Assembly (NCBI GenBank): GCA_040954595.2
Contig: CM082578.2
Coordinates: 10,354,001 to 10,418,000 of the forward strand
DNA from: Balanoglossus misakiensis
Taxonomy: Eukaryota; Hemichordata
Reading direction: 5' to 3'
Length of the DNA: 64,000 nt
Shown: one piece after another, positions 62,419 to 64,000 of the stretch
How positions within the stretch are numbered: position 1 is the stretch's first letter
How the letters are laid out: every line of letters starts with the position of its first letter
The notes under the pieces: model-generated
Databases searched by the model: none
What the model was told of the DNA's origin: nothing
Seen by the model: the letters and a program-made list of their open reading frames with translations, nothing else
Position numbers and translations under genes: made by a program

Positions 62419-63123
62419 TTAATTAATAATATATAGACACACAGAAACTACCACGCAGACAGCAAACAGATAGACGGAACATGAGCCCTCTGATTTGCAC
62501 GGAGCTAAAATGGAGACAAAATCGAATAGGAATTCGAATAATTTAAAGCGGTTACCAGTCTGGTATCGTGACTTTAACGTATCGATTGGTATCACAATAC
62601 TGTAAGAACAACCAGAAATACCACCAGCCAATAAAGTTCTACCAATGCTCAGGTCTCGGTCACTGGCGATACAAAAAAATATCAAAGTGATGTCGTATGT
62701 AAATACATTTCATCGATTTAAAAAATGATAAACAATTCTGCAACCTGACTCATGTTAAGGCCATAGCCTGAAGTAACAGGGCCCAATGCTTTTTTGAAGA
62801 CTCGCTATATTTTCCATGTAATTTTTCTAGGGACAGTTGTTCCAACTTGTGCCCCCCAAATATATTCTATGATTGGGACTGAGTATTATCCAGAGAAACT
62901 CGACCTATTAAACGGAGCAAAAGGGTTATTTTACAGTTCATATTGCTACGGTTGTTCTGTCTCGGGCAACCCATTGCCAGTGATTTAAAAGTCGAACTAA
63001 AACAAACTATTGAACTTACGTCTGTCCTTTTGGAGTCAAGTACCGTTTGACCAATTCATACACCAGGAAGTAAATGCCAGATGCAGGCATATCTGACAAA
63101 AATGACATCAAATCTTGATCAAC

Positions 63124-63198
<75 letters not shown>

Positions 63199-63285
63199 TA
63201 CCACCACCACCACCACCACCACCACCACCACCACCACCACCACCACCACCACCACCACCACCACCACCACCACCATCACCACCAC

Positions 63286-63357
<72 letters not shown>

Positions 63358-63459
63358 TACCACCACCACCACCACCACCACCACCACCACCACCACCACC
63401 ACCACCACCACCACCACCACCACCACCACCACCACCATCACCACCACCATCACCACCAC

Positions 63460-63546
<87 letters not shown>

Positions 63547-63640
63547 TACCACCACCACCACCACCACCACCACCACCACCACCACCACCACCACCACCAC
63601 CACCACCACCACCACCACCACCACCATCACCACCACCACC

Positions 63641-63718
<78 letters not shown>

Positions 63719-63966
63719 GAATGTCTTGATCTTAATTTTTGTTGTCGTGTTTCTTTATTGCTCGGTTCTCGGATGTCCGTAATATGACAATGCAGAAAAG
63801 TTGCATAAAAACACTTAGAGCAAAATTACACACATGGCGACGTACCTCGCATTAATGTGAGCAAGGTGCCTTTGTAAACTCCCCGAATGCCGGATTCCTT
63901 GTAAAATTGTTTGATACAATCTGCCGGTCCCGAGTACTTGGCGATGGTACCAGAGGCTGCTTGAGC
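61780..63966 (-). CDS. SLC25A20: Mitochondrial carnitine/acylcarnitine carrier, 3' five exons (5' end outside window)
   Basis: This inner-membrane carrier exchanges acylcarnitines for carnitine. Exons from 5' to 3' are 63846-63966, 63020-63092, 62556-62662, 62086-62210 and 61780-61842, totalling 489 nt (162 codons plus stop) with all phases matching. The gene continues beyond the right edge. The visible part runs from the matrix loop of repeat 2 ([19 protein letters not shown], then [12 protein letters not shown]) through repeat 3, with the carrier signature PIDTLKSR, then [12 protein letters not shown] and PSGAACFLG. The [15 protein letters not shown] and AACFLG segments fit SLC25A20 better than SLC25A45/47/48. 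Replacement of the usual PPD by PID, and PSGAA by comparison with PANAA, are modest changes. Introns contain a 205 bp tetranucleotide palindrome and a 594 bp trinucleotide array. Confidence 0.88.
62218..62425. repeat. Self-complementary compound tetranucleotide repeat (TAAA)n-(TTAA)n-(TTTA)n
   Basis: About 205 bp of pure A/T: TAAA units to about 62250, TTAA units to about 62323, then TTTA units to about 62420. TAAA and TTTA are reverse complements and TTAA is self-complementary, so the whole tract can fold back on itself. It ends 6-8 bp from the minus-strand acceptor of the exon at 62086-62210. Confidence 0.95.
63125..63718. repeat. Compound (ATC)n/(ACC)n trinucleotide array, 198 units, with higher-order periodicity
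   Basis: Exactly 594 bp in a single triplet register. Alternating blocks are ATC 63125-63196, ACC 63200-63286, ATC 63287-63355, ACC 63359-63460, ATC 63461-63544, ACC 63548-63655 and ATC 63656-63718. Each ATC-to-ACC switch is marked by a single ATT triplet (63197, 63356, 63545), and isolated ATC triplets occur near the end of each ACC block. It lies in an intron of the SLC25A20-like gene. It produces spurious poly-His, poly-Ser/Pro and poly-Met/Val reading frames that are not genes. Confidence 0.97.
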
Positions 63967-64000
63967 CTACATATCATATACATGTAACAGAGAGTAAATT

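Noticed and set aside
63125-63718. CRISPR-like alternation of repeats
   Set aside because: Blocks are pure trinucleotide arrays with no unique spacers, in a eukaryotic intron.
63016-63782. Three 200+ codon ORFs on both strands (poly-His, poly-Ser/Pro, poly-Met/Val)
   Set aside because: They are translations of the ATC/ACC microsatellite; the real exon here is 63020-63092 on the minus strand.
61780-63966. Assignment of the carrier to SLC25A45/47/48
   Set aside because: [14 protein letters not shown] and the RD/MPASG segment fit SLC25A20 better, although the missing first half leaves some doubt.

Overview
The window is animal (eukaryotic) genomic DNA. Genes are split by many GT-AG introns, polyadenylation signals lie at gene ends, microsatellites are frequent, and protein families are metazoan. 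Retention of the REDIC1 (C12orf40) and SLC2A13 families points to a deuterostome. Compact introns, a choline-monooxygenase-like Rieske gene and many simple repeats suggest a marine invertebrate deuterostome such as a cephalochordate or hemichordate. The species is not settled.

Layout. 1-2238 (+): the last two coding exons of an M1 aminopeptidase. 3151-15872 (-): a complete 17-exon aminopeptidase N gene, tail-to-tail with the first. 15873-19828: no gene seen. 19829-20482 (-): a single-exon basic coiled-coil protein I do not recognise. 23731-28433 (-): a complete 10-exon peroxisomal ABC half-transporter, co-orthologous to ABCD1/ABCD2. 28683-34029 (+): a 14-exon homologue of the meiotic factor REDIC1, head-to-head with the ABC gene across 249 bp. 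37039-55604 (-): SLC2A13 (proton/myo-inositol cotransporter) with two alternative first coding exons joined to eight shared exons. 56783-59239 (+): a three-exon Rieske mononuclear iron oxygenase of choline monooxygenase type. 60039-60899 (+): a small secreted beta-gamma-crystallin-like protein. 61780-63966 (-): the 3' half of a carnitine/acylcarnitine carrier gene (SLC25A20-like), whose introns hold two large simple repeats.

For every multi-exon gene I read the splice sites by eye and checked that phases match and that the summed coding length is a multiple of three. Totals are 967 aa (aminopeptidase N), 746 aa (ABCD), about 956 aa (REDIC1), 640 or 604 aa (SLC2A13) and 420 aa (Rieske). None has transcript support here.

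The most striking points are: the ABCD - REDIC1 - SLC2A13 block has the same order and orientations that I recall for ABCD2 - C12orf40 - SLC2A13 on human 12q12; SLC2A13 has duplicated alternative first exons carrying different N-terminal trafficking-type motifs; and a plant/bacterial-type Rieske oxygenase sits in an animal gene context. ABCD (very-long-chain acyl-CoA import into peroxisomes) and SLC25A20 (mitochondrial acylcarnitine import) both serve fatty-acid oxidation, but nothing in the sequence links their expression.
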